Source: Streptomyces novaecaesareae (GTDB lineage Bacteria > Actinomycetota > Actinomycetes > Streptomycetales > Streptomycetaceae). Taken from it: 15,966 nt of DNA. The translations under genes and the position numbers were made by a program. Positions 5,311-15,942 of this stretch are shown here, piece after piece. The notes below the pieces were generated by a model. It worked only from the letters and a program-made list of their open reading frames with translations. It had not been told where the DNA came from and searched no databases. How positions within the stretch are numbered: the stretch's first letter is position 1; the number at the start of each line of letters is the position of its first letter. The stretch lies in the NCBI RefSeq assembly GCF_000716875.1, contig NZ_JNWQ01000119.1:1-15966 (forward strand), read 5' to 3'.

Positions 5311-6696
5311 ATGAGCGACGCCGTCCCCCAGCACGGCTTCACCCAGGCCCGGCGTGGTTACGCGCCCGATCAGGTCGAGCGGGCCCTCGCCGCGCTCACC
5401 GCGCAGCGCGACGAGGCGTGGGAACGGTTGAGCGTCCTCGGCGCCGGGATCCGGCAGATGGAGGCCCGGCTGGACGACATCCGCCGGGCCGCCGAGGAGG
5501 CCCCGGAACCCGACTACGAGGTGCTCAGCGAGCAGGCCGCAGGACTGGCCACGATGGCCCAGAACGAGGCGCGCGCCGTCCGGGAGAAGGCCGAGCGCTT
5601 CTCCGAGGACCTGCGGGACGAGGTCTACGACGCCGGGCAGGAGCTCGGCCGGGCCGCCAAGGACTACGCCACCACCACCCGTACCGAGGCCGACGCGGCC
5701 GCCCGCCGTACCGACGAGCGCACCCGCGCCGAGGCCGAGGGCATCCGAGCCGAGTGCGACCGCGAGAGCCGCACCGCCCGGGACACCGCCACCGCCTACG
5801 CGGCCAAGGTGCGGGTGGCCGCCGCCGAGGCCGGCGAGCAGGCCGAGGCCGAGCTGGCCGCCCGGCGCCGCCAGGCCGACGAGACCTTCGCCGCGGCCCA
5901 GGCCGAGGCCGACGCCGAGGACGCCGAGGTCTCGACGACCGCCGAGCGCCGGGTCAAGGAGGCCGAGCAGCACCGGGAGACCGTGCTGAGCCGGATCAAG
6001 CAGCTGGAGACGGACGCCCAGGCCAAGGCGGACCAGCTGGTCGAGCAGGCCCGCCGGGAGGCCGAGAAGATCAACACGGCGAGCGAGCAGGAGCAGAGCG
6101 AGTTCGACACCCGGCTGGAGACGGTGCAGCAGCACCTGGACCACATCAAGGCCACGCTGGCCTCCCTCACGGGGGCGGCGGTCGGCCAGATCGAGCCCGA
6201 GCTGGCGGCGGCGGCGGCGGCCGCCGCGGCTCCGGTTCCGGCTCCGGCCCAGGCCCCGGCTCCGGCGGACGCGGCTCTGACGGACGCGGCTCCGGCGGAC
6301 GCGGTCGTCGACGCGGTGCCGGTGGACTCGGAGGCGGACACCGGGGAGATCCCGCTGCCGAAGCTGCGGAAGGCCTCGGCGCCGGTCGCGGCTTCGGCTG
6401 GGGCCGGGGTTGTGGGTGAGAAGGCGGCGGTGCCGCGGACGCCGGTGGTCGGCGGCGGCGCCGCCAAGGCGCCCGCCGGGCCCGTGGTGACCGGCCCGGT
6501 CGCCCCGGCCGCGGTCCCGCCGAAGCCGGTTTCCCCGCCCGAGCCCGTGACCGGGACCGGGACCGGCACGGCGGGCGACGTCGAGGGGGAGCCGGGGACG
6601 CCGGCGGACGAGACCCGGATCATCCCGAAGATCATCATCGTGGACGACGGCGCCGACTACGCGACCCCCAACACCGTGAGCTACCGCCGCCGCTAG
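5311..6696 (+). CDS. DivIVA/FilP-like coiled-coil protein (often annotated 'cellulose-binding')
   Basis: This is a 461-residue cytosolic protein. Residues 9-58 (GFTQARRGYAPDQVERAL and following) resemble the N-terminal DivIVA-like segment shared by streptomycete cytoskeletal proteins of the Scy/FilP kind. Residues about 60-290 are a long Ala/Glu/Arg-rich coiled coil. Residues 295-430 are Ala/Pro/Val-rich and probably disordered, with short ADAA-type repeats, and the C-terminus ends in a charged segment (TRIIPKIIIVDDGADY, then SYRRR). Such proteins form filaments or scaffolds linked to polar growth; the label 'cellulose-binding protein' is historical. ATG 5311 is chosen because GAGGGGAAG lies just upstream. 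The open frame continues 5' to 5086 but through the promoter region. It appears monocistronic, flanked by terminators. The exact role is inference. Confidence 0.8.
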   Translation: MSDAVPQHGFTQARRGYAPDQVERALAALTAQRDEAWERLSVLGAGIRQMEARLDDIRRAAEEAPEPDYEVLSEQAAGLATMAQNEARAVREKAERFSEDLRDEVYDAGQELGRAAKDYATTTRTEADAAARRTDERTRAEAEGIRAECDRESRTARDTATAYAAKVRVAAAEAGEQAEAELAARRRQADETFAAAQAEADAEDAEVSTTAERRVKEAEQHRETVLSRIKQLETDAQAKADQLVEQARREAEKINTASEQEQSEFDTRLETVQQHLDHIKATLASLTGAAVGQIEPELAAAAAAAAAPVPAPAQAPAPADAALTDAAPADAVVDAVPVDSEADTGEIPLPKLRKASAPVAASAGAGVVGEKAAVPRTPVVGGGAAKAPAGPVVTGPVAPAAVPPKPVSPPEPVTGTGTGTAGDVEGEPGTPADETRIIPKIIIVDDGADYATPNTVSYRRR

Positions 6697-6805
6697 CTGG
6701 TAGCTCCCGGCGCGGCTCCGCGCGCGGACCGGGCGGTGCGGTCGTCCGGAAGCGGGCGGGCCGGCGGTCGGAGAAGGAAGCCCGGAGAACGAAGGAGGCC
6801 GAGAC

Positions 6806-6836
6806 CCGTGGCGCCCTCCAGGAAAGGGCGCCACGG
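6806..6836 (+). terminator. 12-bp perfect hairpin, terminator of the coiled-coil gene
   Basis: CCGTGGCGCCCT (6806-6817) pairs exactly with AGGGCGCCACGG (6825-6836) across a seven-base loop, and TTCC follows. It lies 110 bases after the coiled-coil stop codon and can work in either direction. Confidence 0.7.
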
Positions 6837-6956
6837 TTCCCGGCGCTTGGGCGGGCGCCCCCACCCAGGGTCGCCCGGCCTCGCACCTCCGACCCCCATC
6901 GGGGGTGCGACAGTGCCGCTGCAGCCATCCCCCACGGTTGGGTGCGGCGGGCACGT

Positions 6957-7102
6957 TCACCATGGTGCGCGATCTCCATGGACGGCCAGTGACAGGAGTA
7001 TGTCCAGTTCGTGGCGGATGGCTGTGCCCCGGCCCGGGGTGGCGCCGGGCTGGTTCGTCCACCGGCGGTCCGGTGCTCCGTCCAGTGGTTCGTTCCCGGT
7101 CA
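6957..7102 (-). CDS. Weak candidate small ORF, 48 residues, function unknown
   Basis: The frame runs from an ATG at 7102 to a TGA at 6957 and would encode a 48-residue protein ending HGDRAPW. I recognise no family. Third-position G/C is about 71%, far below the real genes here, although second positions are the lowest of the three, as in coding sequence. The only ribosome-site-like run (GGGGA) touches the start codon too closely. It could be a minor gene, a decayed gene or chance. Confidence 0.2.
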
Positions 7103-7193
7103 TGTCCCCGTCAGCAGCGGGGGCGTGGGAGGCGGTTCGTCCCCGCCCGGCCCCGCCGGGGCCGTACGCCGCGTGCGGGTCCCTGCCGCGGCG

Positions 7194-7199
7194 TAGGCT
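7194..7199 (+). promoter_or_regulatory. Possible -10 element for mfd
   Basis: TAGGCT resembles the common streptomycete -10 and lies about 103 bases upstream of the mfd start. No recognisable -35 stands 16-19 bases before it, so this is weak. Confidence 0.25.
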
Positions 7200-7301
7200 G
7201 GAGACCCCCGGCCGCTCGGCGCGCCGGGCCGTTCGCGTTGCCCTGGCGGGCCTTCGCCGCCCGGGGGCAGCACCAGCCACGGGACGAAGAAGAGACCCCA
7301 G

Positions 7302-10931
<3,630 letters not shown>

Positions 10932-10950
10932 CACCGGCCCCGGTGGTGCA

Positions 10951-10981
10951 CGGCGGTCTCGGGCTCTGCCCGGGGCCGCCG
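10951..10981 (+). terminator. mfd terminator hairpin
   Basis: CGGCGGTCTCGGGC (10951-10964) pairs with GCCCGGGGCCGCCG (10968-10981) around a TCT loop, 14 bp with two T-G wobbles. It starts 20 bases after the mfd stop and is followed by TTCTGCTGT. Confidence 0.75.
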
Positions 10982-11010
10982 TTCTGCTGTGTACGGGCGG
11001 GTGCGGCTGG

Positions 11011-11095
11011 GGGTGTGCCCGGAGTGCGGCCGGGTGTGCCCGGCATGCGGCCGGGGTGGGGCCGGGGTGGGGCCGGGTGTGCCCGGGGTGCGGCC
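11011..11095. repeat. 21-base and 11-base direct repeats between convergent genes
   Basis: Three 21-base units start GGGTGTGCCCGG and end TGCGGCC (11011-11031, 11032-11052, 11075-11095), differing only at two central bases. Between the second and third lie two exact GGGGTGGGGCC units (11053-11074). GCCGGG (11029-11034), TGTG and CCCGGC (11039-11044) form a hairpin. The array lies between the converging 3' ends of mfd and the lipoprotein gene, so bidirectional termination is plausible. The G-runs also allow quadruplex formation. Confidence 0.85.
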
Positions 11096-11108
11096 GTGTA
11101 CGGAGGCG

Positions 11109-11747
11109 TCAGCCGATCTTCCACTGGCCGACCTGGTTGGAGAAGCCGTTGTCCAGGGCGAACTGGACCTTGTCGAGCTTGGCGTCGGACGGCACCTCGA
11201 AGGTGACGAAGCCCTTGCCGCTCTCGCCGGGGGCGATGTTGGTGGGGGTCTGGAAGGCCGGGCCGGCCTTGGTCTCGGCGAGGCTCGGGCCGTACGCCTG
11301 GCCCTGGGTGTCCACCACCTTGGCGCTGCCCCAGGGGGCCTCGCTGTAGGCCTGGGTGCCGGTGGCCTTGATCTGGAACTGCACGGCGACGTAGCGCTTG
11401 CCGGCCTCGGGGGTGAGGTACTCGTTGGCGCTCTGGGCCGGGTCGACCACCTTCACGGCGGTGACGTCGGCGGTGTTGGCCTTGTCCATGCCCTTGAGCG
11501 CGATGGTGTCGCCGACCTTGGCGGGGGCCTTGGGGGCGTCGGCGGGCTTGGTCTCGGCGGGCTTGGCGGCGCCCGAGGCTCCGGCGGTGGCGGCCGCGGT
11601 CTGCTTCGCCTCGGTCGAGACGGAGGCGCCGCCGGTGGAGTTGCACGCCGTCGCGCCGAGGGCGACCAGCGTGGCGCCCAGCAGCAGGGCGGCGGTGCGG
11701 CGGGTGGCGGTGCGACGGACGGCGGTGCGACGGGCGTTCGCGGACAT
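11109..11747 (-). CDS. Secreted lipoprotein with a DUF4352-type domain
   Basis: This 212-residue protein has an Arg-rich start, in which RRTA/RRTAV-type segments recur three times, then a hydrophobic stretch (AALLLGATLVALG) and a lipobox-like G-A-T-A-C35. It is therefore probably cleaved and lipid-anchored on the outer face of the membrane. An Ala/Lys/Pro-rich spacer follows (36-77). Residues about 78-205 look like the beta-sandwich DUF4352 domain: VGDTIALKGM, then KRYVAVQFQIKATG, PSLAETKAGPAFQ, and IAPGESGKGFVTFEVPSDA. The family is common in Gram-positive surface proteins and has no enzymatic function that I know of. ATG 11747 has GGGAGA seven or eight bases upstream and a good promoter (11810-11839). 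It diverges from the methylase-like gene. Confidence 0.85.
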   Translation of the reverse strand: MSANARRTAVRRTATRRTAALLLGATLVALGATACNSTGGASVSTEAKQTAAATAGASGAAKPAETKPADAPKAPAKVGDTIALKGMDKANTADVTAVKVVDPAQSANEYLTPEAGKRYVAVQFQIKATGTQAYSEAPWGSAKVVDTQGQAYGPSLAETKAGPAFQTPTNIAPGESGKGFVTFEVPSDAKLDKVQFALDNGFSNQVGQWKIG

Positions 11748-11809
11748 GGGGTGTCTCCCGGTGATCGGTGGTCGTTCCCTGTGTCACCCCGTTCGGTGGC
11801 GACGGAGAG

Positions 11810-11839
11810 ATCACACCACTCGGCCGTGAACCATGTCAA
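11810..11839 (-). promoter_or_regulatory. Promoter of the lipoprotein gene
   Basis: On the minus strand a perfect TTGACA (11834-11839) is followed after 18 bases by TGTGAT (11810-11815), matching four of six -10 positions. The predicted start lies about 55 bases before the ATG. This is the best housekeeping-type promoter in the window. Confidence 0.65.
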
Positions 11840-11845
11840 TGGGAT

Positions 11846-11874
11846 TTCACAAAAGACCTCTGTTCACATGTGAA
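11846..11874 (+). promoter_or_regulatory. Candidate promoter of the methylase-like gene
   Basis: TTCACA (11846-11851, five of six to TTGACA) is followed after 17 bases by TGTGAA (11869-11874, three of six). The -10 would overlap the 14-base palindrome, a usual arrangement for a repressor operator. Alternatively TATGCT (11897-11902) serves as the -10 without a clear -35. Confidence 0.3.
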
Positions 11875-11875
11875 C
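11862..11875. promoter_or_regulatory. Perfect 14-base palindrome, likely operator
   Basis: GTTCACATGTGAAC is its own reverse complement and is A/T-rich for this genome. Related half-sites stand nearby: GTGAAC (11826-11831) and TTCAC (11846-11850). It lies between the divergent lipoprotein and methylase genes. Its arms are GTTC/GAAC, the reverse of the LexA arrangement GAAC/GTTC, so it is not an SOS box. The binding protein is unknown. Confidence 0.55.
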
Positions 11876-11899
11876 TCGGATCGGAAGGTGCATCGCTAT

Positions 11900-11934
11900 G
11901 CTGTGCGGTCACAACGACCCGCTGTGCGGTCACA
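11900..11934 (+). repeat. Direct repeat upstream of the methylase-like gene, 21-base period
   Basis: GCTGTGCGGTCACA occurs exactly at 11900-11913 and 11921-11934. The 21-base spacing puts both copies on the same helix face (two turns). They lie between the palindrome and the ribosome site, in the leader if the GTG at 11955 is the start. Confidence 0.8.
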
Positions 11935-11943
11935 GCCCCACCG

Positions 11944-11949
11944 AAGGAG
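11944..11949 (+). promoter_or_regulatory. Ribosome binding site that fixes the methylase start at GTG 11955
   Basis: AAGGAG lies five bases before GTG 11955. The competing ATG at 11898, 19 codons upstream in frame, has only GGAAGG nine bases away and would add the direct repeat as an odd Cys/His-rich tail. Confidence 0.75.
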
Positions 11950-11954
11950 CCCCC

Positions 11955-14120
11955 GTGCCGGACCGCCCCGAAGTGACCGCCGTCGAGATCGCCCGCCTGG
12001 CCGGCGTCGGCCGGGCCGCGGTCAGCAACTGGCGCCGCCGCCACCCCGACTTCCCCCGCCCGGCCGGCGGCACCGACGCCAGCCCGACCTTCGCGCTCGC
12101 CGAGGTCGAGAGCTGGCTGCGCGCCCAGGGCAAGATCGCCGAACTCCCGCTGCTGGAGCGGGCCTGGCAGCTCGTCGACACCCTCCGCGACCCGGCCGGC
12201 CACCCCGCCGCCCCGCTGGTCGAGGCGGGAGCCCTGCTCCTGCTGCTGCACCGCGCGCCCGCGCGCTGGGCCGAACTCGCAGACCAGCCCGACACCCGGC
12301 TCGCCCTCGCCCTCCCCCGGGCCGTGTCCGACACCACCGTTCACACCTTCGGCCCGGACGGTGCCCGCCTCCTCGGCCTGCCGGGCCTGCTCGGCAGCAC
12401 CCAGCTGGACCTGGCCCGGCTGCTCGCCGCGCTCGCCGCCGACGCCGGACCGGCCGGCGCGTACGAGCAGCTGCTCACCCGCCACGCCGAGGCCAACACC
12501 CGGCAGCTCAGCCCCACCCCGCCGGAGGCCGCCGACCTGCTCGCCGCCGTCGCCGGTGTCCCCGCAACCGTGCTGGACCCGGCCGTCGGCCTCGGCGCCG
12601 TCCTGCTGGCCCACCCGCCGACCACCGGCCGCTACGGCCAGGACGCCGACCCGGTCGCCGCCGCCCTCACCGGGCTCCGGCTCGCCCTGCACACCCCGGC
12701 CGACGAGCCCGGGCCGCTCCCGCTCGATCTGCGCACCGGCGACGCCCTGCGGTCCGACGGCTACCCCGGTGACACCTTCGAGGCCGTGCTCTGCCAGCCC
12801 CCCTACAACGAACGGGATTGGGGCCACGACGAGTTGCAGTTCGACGCCCGCTGGCCCGGCGGGCTCGTCCCGCCCCGCGGCGAGTCCGAACTCGCCTGGG
12901 TGCTGCACTGCCTCGCCCACACCCGCCCCGGCGGCCTCGCCGCCCTCCTGCTCCCGCCGACCGTCGCCGCCCGCCGGGCCGGCCGCCGCGTCCGCGCCGA
13001 ACTGCTCCGCTCCGGCGCGCTGCGCGCCGTCATCGCGCTGCCCGCCGGCGCCGCCCCGCCGTACGGCGTCCCCCTGCACCTGTGGGTGCTGCGCGCCCCC
13101 CAACCGGGGGACGACTTCCGCCAGGTGCTGCTGCTCGACGCCGGGGCGGCGCCCTCCGCCGGCACCGCGGGGGCGCAGGCCCCCGAAGGCGGCCGGGACA
13201 AGGTGGACTGGCCCGCCCTGCGCCGTACCGTCCTGGACGCCTGGCGCGGCTTCGACCTGGCCGCCCGCGAGGGCCGGCCGGTACCCGCCGACCGCCCCGG
13301 TGTCCACCGGACCGTCGCCGCCATCGACCTGCTCGACGACGAGACCGACCTCTCCCCGGCCCGTCACGTCCCGCCCGCCGCCCCGCTCGGCGGCGCGGCC
13401 GAACTCTCCCACCTCGGCGGCCGGTTGAGCGAGCTCCTGGCCGCCCTGGCCGACCCGGCCACGTTGCTGCCGCAGTCCGGCGGTGAGCCCGCCGCCGGGC
13501 CCGCCACGGTGCCGGCCACCGCCTCCGCCGGCGTGGTCACCATCGGCGAACTGGTCCGCGGCGGTGCGCTGGAGGTCTACTCCTCCGGGGCCGGCGCCGC
13601 CACCCGCCCGTCCGCCGGGGGAGCGGGCGGCACCCCCGTCGTCACCGACCAGGACCTCGCCGCCGGTACCGCCCCCAGTGCCGTCCTCGCGGCCGGGACC
13701 GGCCCGGCCGGGGACGTCCGCACCCGCCCCGGCGACGTCCTCGTCCCCGCCCTCGGCGGCGGCACCGCCCGGGTCGTCCCCGCCGAGGGGCCGCTGGTCG
13801 GCGTCGCCCTAGGCCGCCAACTCCACCTGCTGCGGCCCGACCCGGCCGCCCTCGACCCCGAGTTCCTGGCCGGCCACTTCCGCTCCACCGCCGGTACCCG
13901 GCGCGCCGCCAGCCACGCCACCACCACCGCCCGCCTCGACATCCGCCGGGTCGAGCTGCCCCGCCTCCCGCTCCCGGCCCAGCACAGGCTCGGCGTCGCC
14001 TTCGCCCGCCTCGCCGCCTTCGACACCGCCCTGAGCCAGGCCGCCGCCCTCGGTCGCACCCTCGTGCAGGCGGCCACGGACGGGCTGGCGACGGGCACCC
14101 TGGCGCCGCCCGCCGAGTGA
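11955..14120 (+). CDS. Orphan N6 DNA methylase-like protein with HTH and specificity-like region
   Basis: This is a 721-residue protein. Residues 6-36 form a helix-turn-helix (TAVEIARLAGVGRAAVSNWR). The central region resembles the HsdM/N6-methylase fold: SAM-binding motif I at D208-P-A-V-G-L-G (family DPACGSG or similar), a GYPGDTFEAVLC strand, and motif IV Q281-P-P-Y-N instead of (N/D/S)PP(Y/F). The C-terminal part (about 520-721) has the pattern of a type I specificity half-subunit: RPGDVLVPALGG, DPEFLAGHFRS, and RRVELPRLPLPAQ followed by a helical tail. No restriction subunit is adjacent. The substitutions in motifs I and IV suggest weak or lost catalysis, so it may be a DNA-binding or regulatory protein. 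If active it would methylate adenine with its own target recognition. The start is GTG 11955, from its ribosome site. Confidence 0.8.
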   Translation: MPDRPEVTAVEIARLAGVGRAAVSNWRRRHPDFPRPAGGTDASPTFALAEVESWLRAQGKIAELPLLERAWQLVDTLRDPAGHPAAPLVEAGALLLLLHRAPARWAELADQPDTRLALALPRAVSDTTVHTFGPDGARLLGLPGLLGSTQLDLARLLAALAADAGPAGAYEQLLTRHAEANTRQLSPTPPEAADLLAAVAGVPATVLDPAVGLGAVLLAHPPTTGRYGQDADPVAAALTGLRLALHTPADEPGPLPLDLRTGDALRSDGYPGDTFEAVLCQPPYNERDWGHDELQFDARWPGGLVPPRGESELAWVLHCLAHTRPGGLAALLLPPTVAARRAGRRVRAELLRSGALRAVIALPAGAAPPYGVPLHLWVLRAPQPGDDFRQVLLLDAGAAPSAGTAGAQAPEGGRDKVDWPALRRTVLDAWRGFDLAAREGRPVPADRPGVHRTVAAIDLLDDETDLSPARHVPPAAPLGGAAELSHLGGRLSELLAALADPATLLPQSGGEPAAGPATVPATASAGVVTIGELVRGGALEVYSSGAGAATRPSAGGAGGTPVVTDQDLAAGTAPSAVLAAGTGPAGDVRTRPGDVLVPALGGGTARVVPAEGPLVGVALGRQLHLLRPDPAALDPEFLAGHFRSTAGTRRAASHATTTARLDIRRVELPRLPLPAQHRLGVAFARLAAFDTALSQAAALGRTLVQAATDGLATGTLAPPAE

Positions 14121-14153
14121 GATGACGGCGGCTCAGCGTCGGCCCGGCGCCCG

Positions 14154-14176
14154 GCCGGTAGCGGGGCGGTACCGGC
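14154..14176 (+). terminator. Possible terminator after the methylase-like gene
   Basis: GCCGGTA (14154-14160) pairs with TACCGGC (14170-14176) across a nine-base loop, 33 bases past the stop. It is modest, with no T tract. Confidence 0.4.
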
Positions 14177-14234
14177 GCGATACCGATGCGGCACCGAGCG
14201 GACGGAAGGCCTCCGGGCCCACCGGGCCGGGCGG

Positions 14235-14240
14235 TACGGT
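14235..14240 (+). promoter_or_regulatory. Possible -10 element for the membrane protein-kinase operon
   Basis: TACGGT resembles a streptomycete -10 hexamer and lies 57 bases before the ATG at 14297. No clear -35 is visible in the G/C-rich sequence before it. Confidence 0.3.
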
Positions 14241-14296
14241 GTGCTGAACCGCTCGCACCGCCACCGGTGCCGGTCCTCACCAGCTCAGGAGCGCGC

Positions 14297-14974
14297 ATGT
14301 CAGGGCAGTACCCCGGGCAGTTCGGACCGCCGCCCGGCGGCACGCCGTACGGGCCGGGCGCGGGGCCGGGCGTGGTGGCCGCCCCGGCGCCGATACCCGG
14401 ACGGTTCGGGGTGCCCGCCCGGGTGCTGTGCGCGCTGGCCCCGCTGCTGTCCGTCGGTCTGCTCGGGGTCGTCCCCTCGCTGCTGCTGGCCGTCCGGCGC
14501 AGGCGGGTCTACGACATCGTCGGGGCGGCGGTGTTCTGCGGGCTGCTGCTGACCCTCTTCGTCTCGGCCGGGATCGCGGGCAGCATCAAGGCCCCGACCG
14601 CCGACGCCACCGGTCAGATCGCCCTGATCGTGCTGTGGTTCGCGCCGACGGTGCACTTCCTGGTGATGGACAGCCGCGCGGTCTGGCAGTCCGGGCGCCC
14701 CGCGCCGCAGGCCGCGCCGCCGTACGCCGCGCCGTACGCCTCGCCGTACGGGGCGCCGGGCGCCGCGCCGTACGCGGTGACCATGCCCGGGTACGGGGCT
14801 CCCGCGCCGACGGCCGATGCGGTGCTCAGCGAGCTCACTGCGCCTGTCGTGCCCGCCGCACCTGCGGCACCCGCTGCACCCGCCGCACCCGCCGCCCCGG
14901 CTCCCGGGACCGCCCACGACCTGCGCGAACTCGGCGAACTGCTGCGCCGTCAGGCCCGCGAGGACCGTCCGTGA
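14297..14974 (+). CDS. Small three-helix membrane protein upstream of a Ser/Thr kinase
   Basis: This 225-residue integral membrane protein has a Gly/Pro-rich N-terminus (1-41) and three hydrophobic helices at about 42-66, 74-95 and 107-124. The first two are separated by a basic RRRR turn. A C-terminal Ala/Pro/Tyr-rich tail follows, with PYAAPYASPYGAP and an (AAP)n stretch, and it ends in a charged helix (LRELGELLRRQAREDRP). ATG 14297 is chosen because AGGAG stands five bases upstream. The stop overlaps the kinase GTG start by four bases (GTGA), which suggests translational coupling and a shared role, perhaps as membrane partner or substrate of the kinase. I recognise no named family. Confidence 0.75.
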   Translation: MSGQYPGQFGPPPGGTPYGPGAGPGVVAAPAPIPGRFGVPARVLCALAPLLSVGLLGVVPSLLLAVRRRRVYDIVGAAVFCGLLLTLFVSAGIAGSIKAPTADATGQIALIVLWFAPTVHFLVMDSRAVWQSGRPAPQAAPPYAAPYASPYGAPGAAPYAVTMPGYGAPAPTADAVLSELTAPVVPAAPAAPAAPAAPAAPAPGTAHDLRELGELLRRQAREDRP

Positions 14975-15942
14975 CCGTCACCCGGCTGATCGCCGGCCGC
15001 TACCGACTCACCGAGAAGATCGGCCACGGCGGCATGGGCCAGGTCTGGGCCGGCCAGGACGAACGCCTGCACCGCCCCGTCGCGGTCAAGCTCCTCCGCC
15101 CCGAGCACCTGCTCCCCGGCGGCTCCGCCGGCTCCGGCCCCGACGGCGAACGAAGCCGACACGGAGACGAGTTGCGCCGCCGCTTCCTGCGCGAGTGCCG
15201 GGTCACGGCCGCGCTCGACCACCCCGGACTGGTCACCGTCTTCGACGCCGGCGAGGACGAGGGCGAGCTCTACCTCGTGATGCAGCGCATCCCCGGCGTC
15301 AGCCTGGCCGACCTCATCGCCGAGGACGCGCCCTTCCCCATCGAGCGCGCGGTGGCCGTCGCCGCCCAGCTCTGCACCGCGCTGGCCGCCGTCCACGCCG
15401 TCCCGGTCGTCCACCGCGACCTCAAACCCAGCAACGTCATGGTCCGCGAGGACGGCCGCACCGTCCTGCTCGACCTCGGCATCGCCACCGCCCTCGACAC
15501 CGAGACCACCCGGCTCACCCTCACCGGCGTACCCGTCGGCAGCCCCTCCTACATGGCCCCCGAACAAGCCCTCGCCGCCACCACCGACCCGCGCAGCGAC
15601 CTCTACGCGCTCGGCTGCCTGCTGCACGAGATGCTCGCCGGCGAGGAACCGTTCCGGGCGCCCACCGCGCTCGGCGTCCTGCGCCGACACGTCGACGAAC
15701 CGCCCGTCCCGCTACGGGAGTTGCGCCCCGAAGTGCCGCCGCCGCTGGAGCGGCTCGTCCTCGACCTGCTCGCCAAGCAGCCCGCCGACCGCCCCGCCGA
15801 CGCCCAGACGGTGCACGCGCGGCTGCTCCCGCTGCTGCCCCCGGCCGAAGGCACCCCGCAACCCCGCTACACCCCGCTGCCGGACCCCGCCCGGCCGTAC
15901 CGCTACCCGCACCAGCCGCAGCCCGCCGCCGCGGCCCCACCC
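14971..15942 (+). CDS. Hanks-type Ser/Thr protein kinase, 3' end missing
   Basis: 324 codons are genomic. The kinase domain is essentially complete: Gly loop G18-H-G-G-M-G23, ATP lysine K40 (VAVK), catalytic H148-R-D150-L-K-P-S-N155, D168-L-G in place of DFG (common in bacterial PknB-type kinases), G-S-P-S-Y-M-A196-P-E198, and the C-lobe motif DLYALGCLLHEM. A Gly/Ser-rich insert lies between beta-3 and helix C. After about residue 285 a proline-rich juxtamembrane region begins, and the rest (transmembrane or sensor part) is beyond the window. GTG 14971 overlaps the preceding gene. The frame seems to end with LSLIHI and TGA at 15961, but those codons are adapter sequence. It should be an active kinase that phosphorylates Ser/Thr on target proteins. 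Substrates are unknown. Confidence 0.93.

Larger units (their letters stand above)
6697..7301. other. 605-base mostly non-coding gap before mfd
   Basis: The gap contains a 12-bp perfect hairpin (6806-6836), a second hairpin at 6892-6906 (ACCCCC, ATC loop, GGGGGT), the palindrome CACCATGGTG (6958-6967), a G/C hairpin at 7148-7164 (CGGCCCC, GCC loop, GGGGCCG), a weak small minus-strand ORF (6957-7102) and a possible mfd promoter. Base composition around 6960-7110 is less G/C-extreme than elsewhere. No RNA gene was recognised. Confidence 0.55.

Noticed and set aside
1855..7062. Minus-strand open frame of 1735 codons, and similar long antisense frames at 765-2438, 6957-10934 and 11847-13412
   Set aside because: They are shadows of genes on the other strand in very G/C-rich DNA, with low-complexity Arg/Gly/Ala/Pro translations, no ribosome sites and no recognisable domains.
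11011..11095. CRISPR array
   Set aside because: The units are contiguous with no unique spacers, and no cas genes are present.
11862..11875. SOS (LexA) box
   Set aside because: The half-sites are in the order GTTC...GAAC, the reverse of the actinobacterial LexA box GAAC...GTTC.
11898..11954. ATG 11898 as start of the methylase-like gene
   Set aside because: The added 19 residues come from an exact DNA direct repeat and the ribosome site is worse than that of GTG 11955.
11955..14120. Complete type I restriction-modification system
   Set aside because: No HsdR-like helicase/nuclease or separate HsdS gene is present in the flanking sequence. The neighbours are a lipoprotein and a kinase operon.
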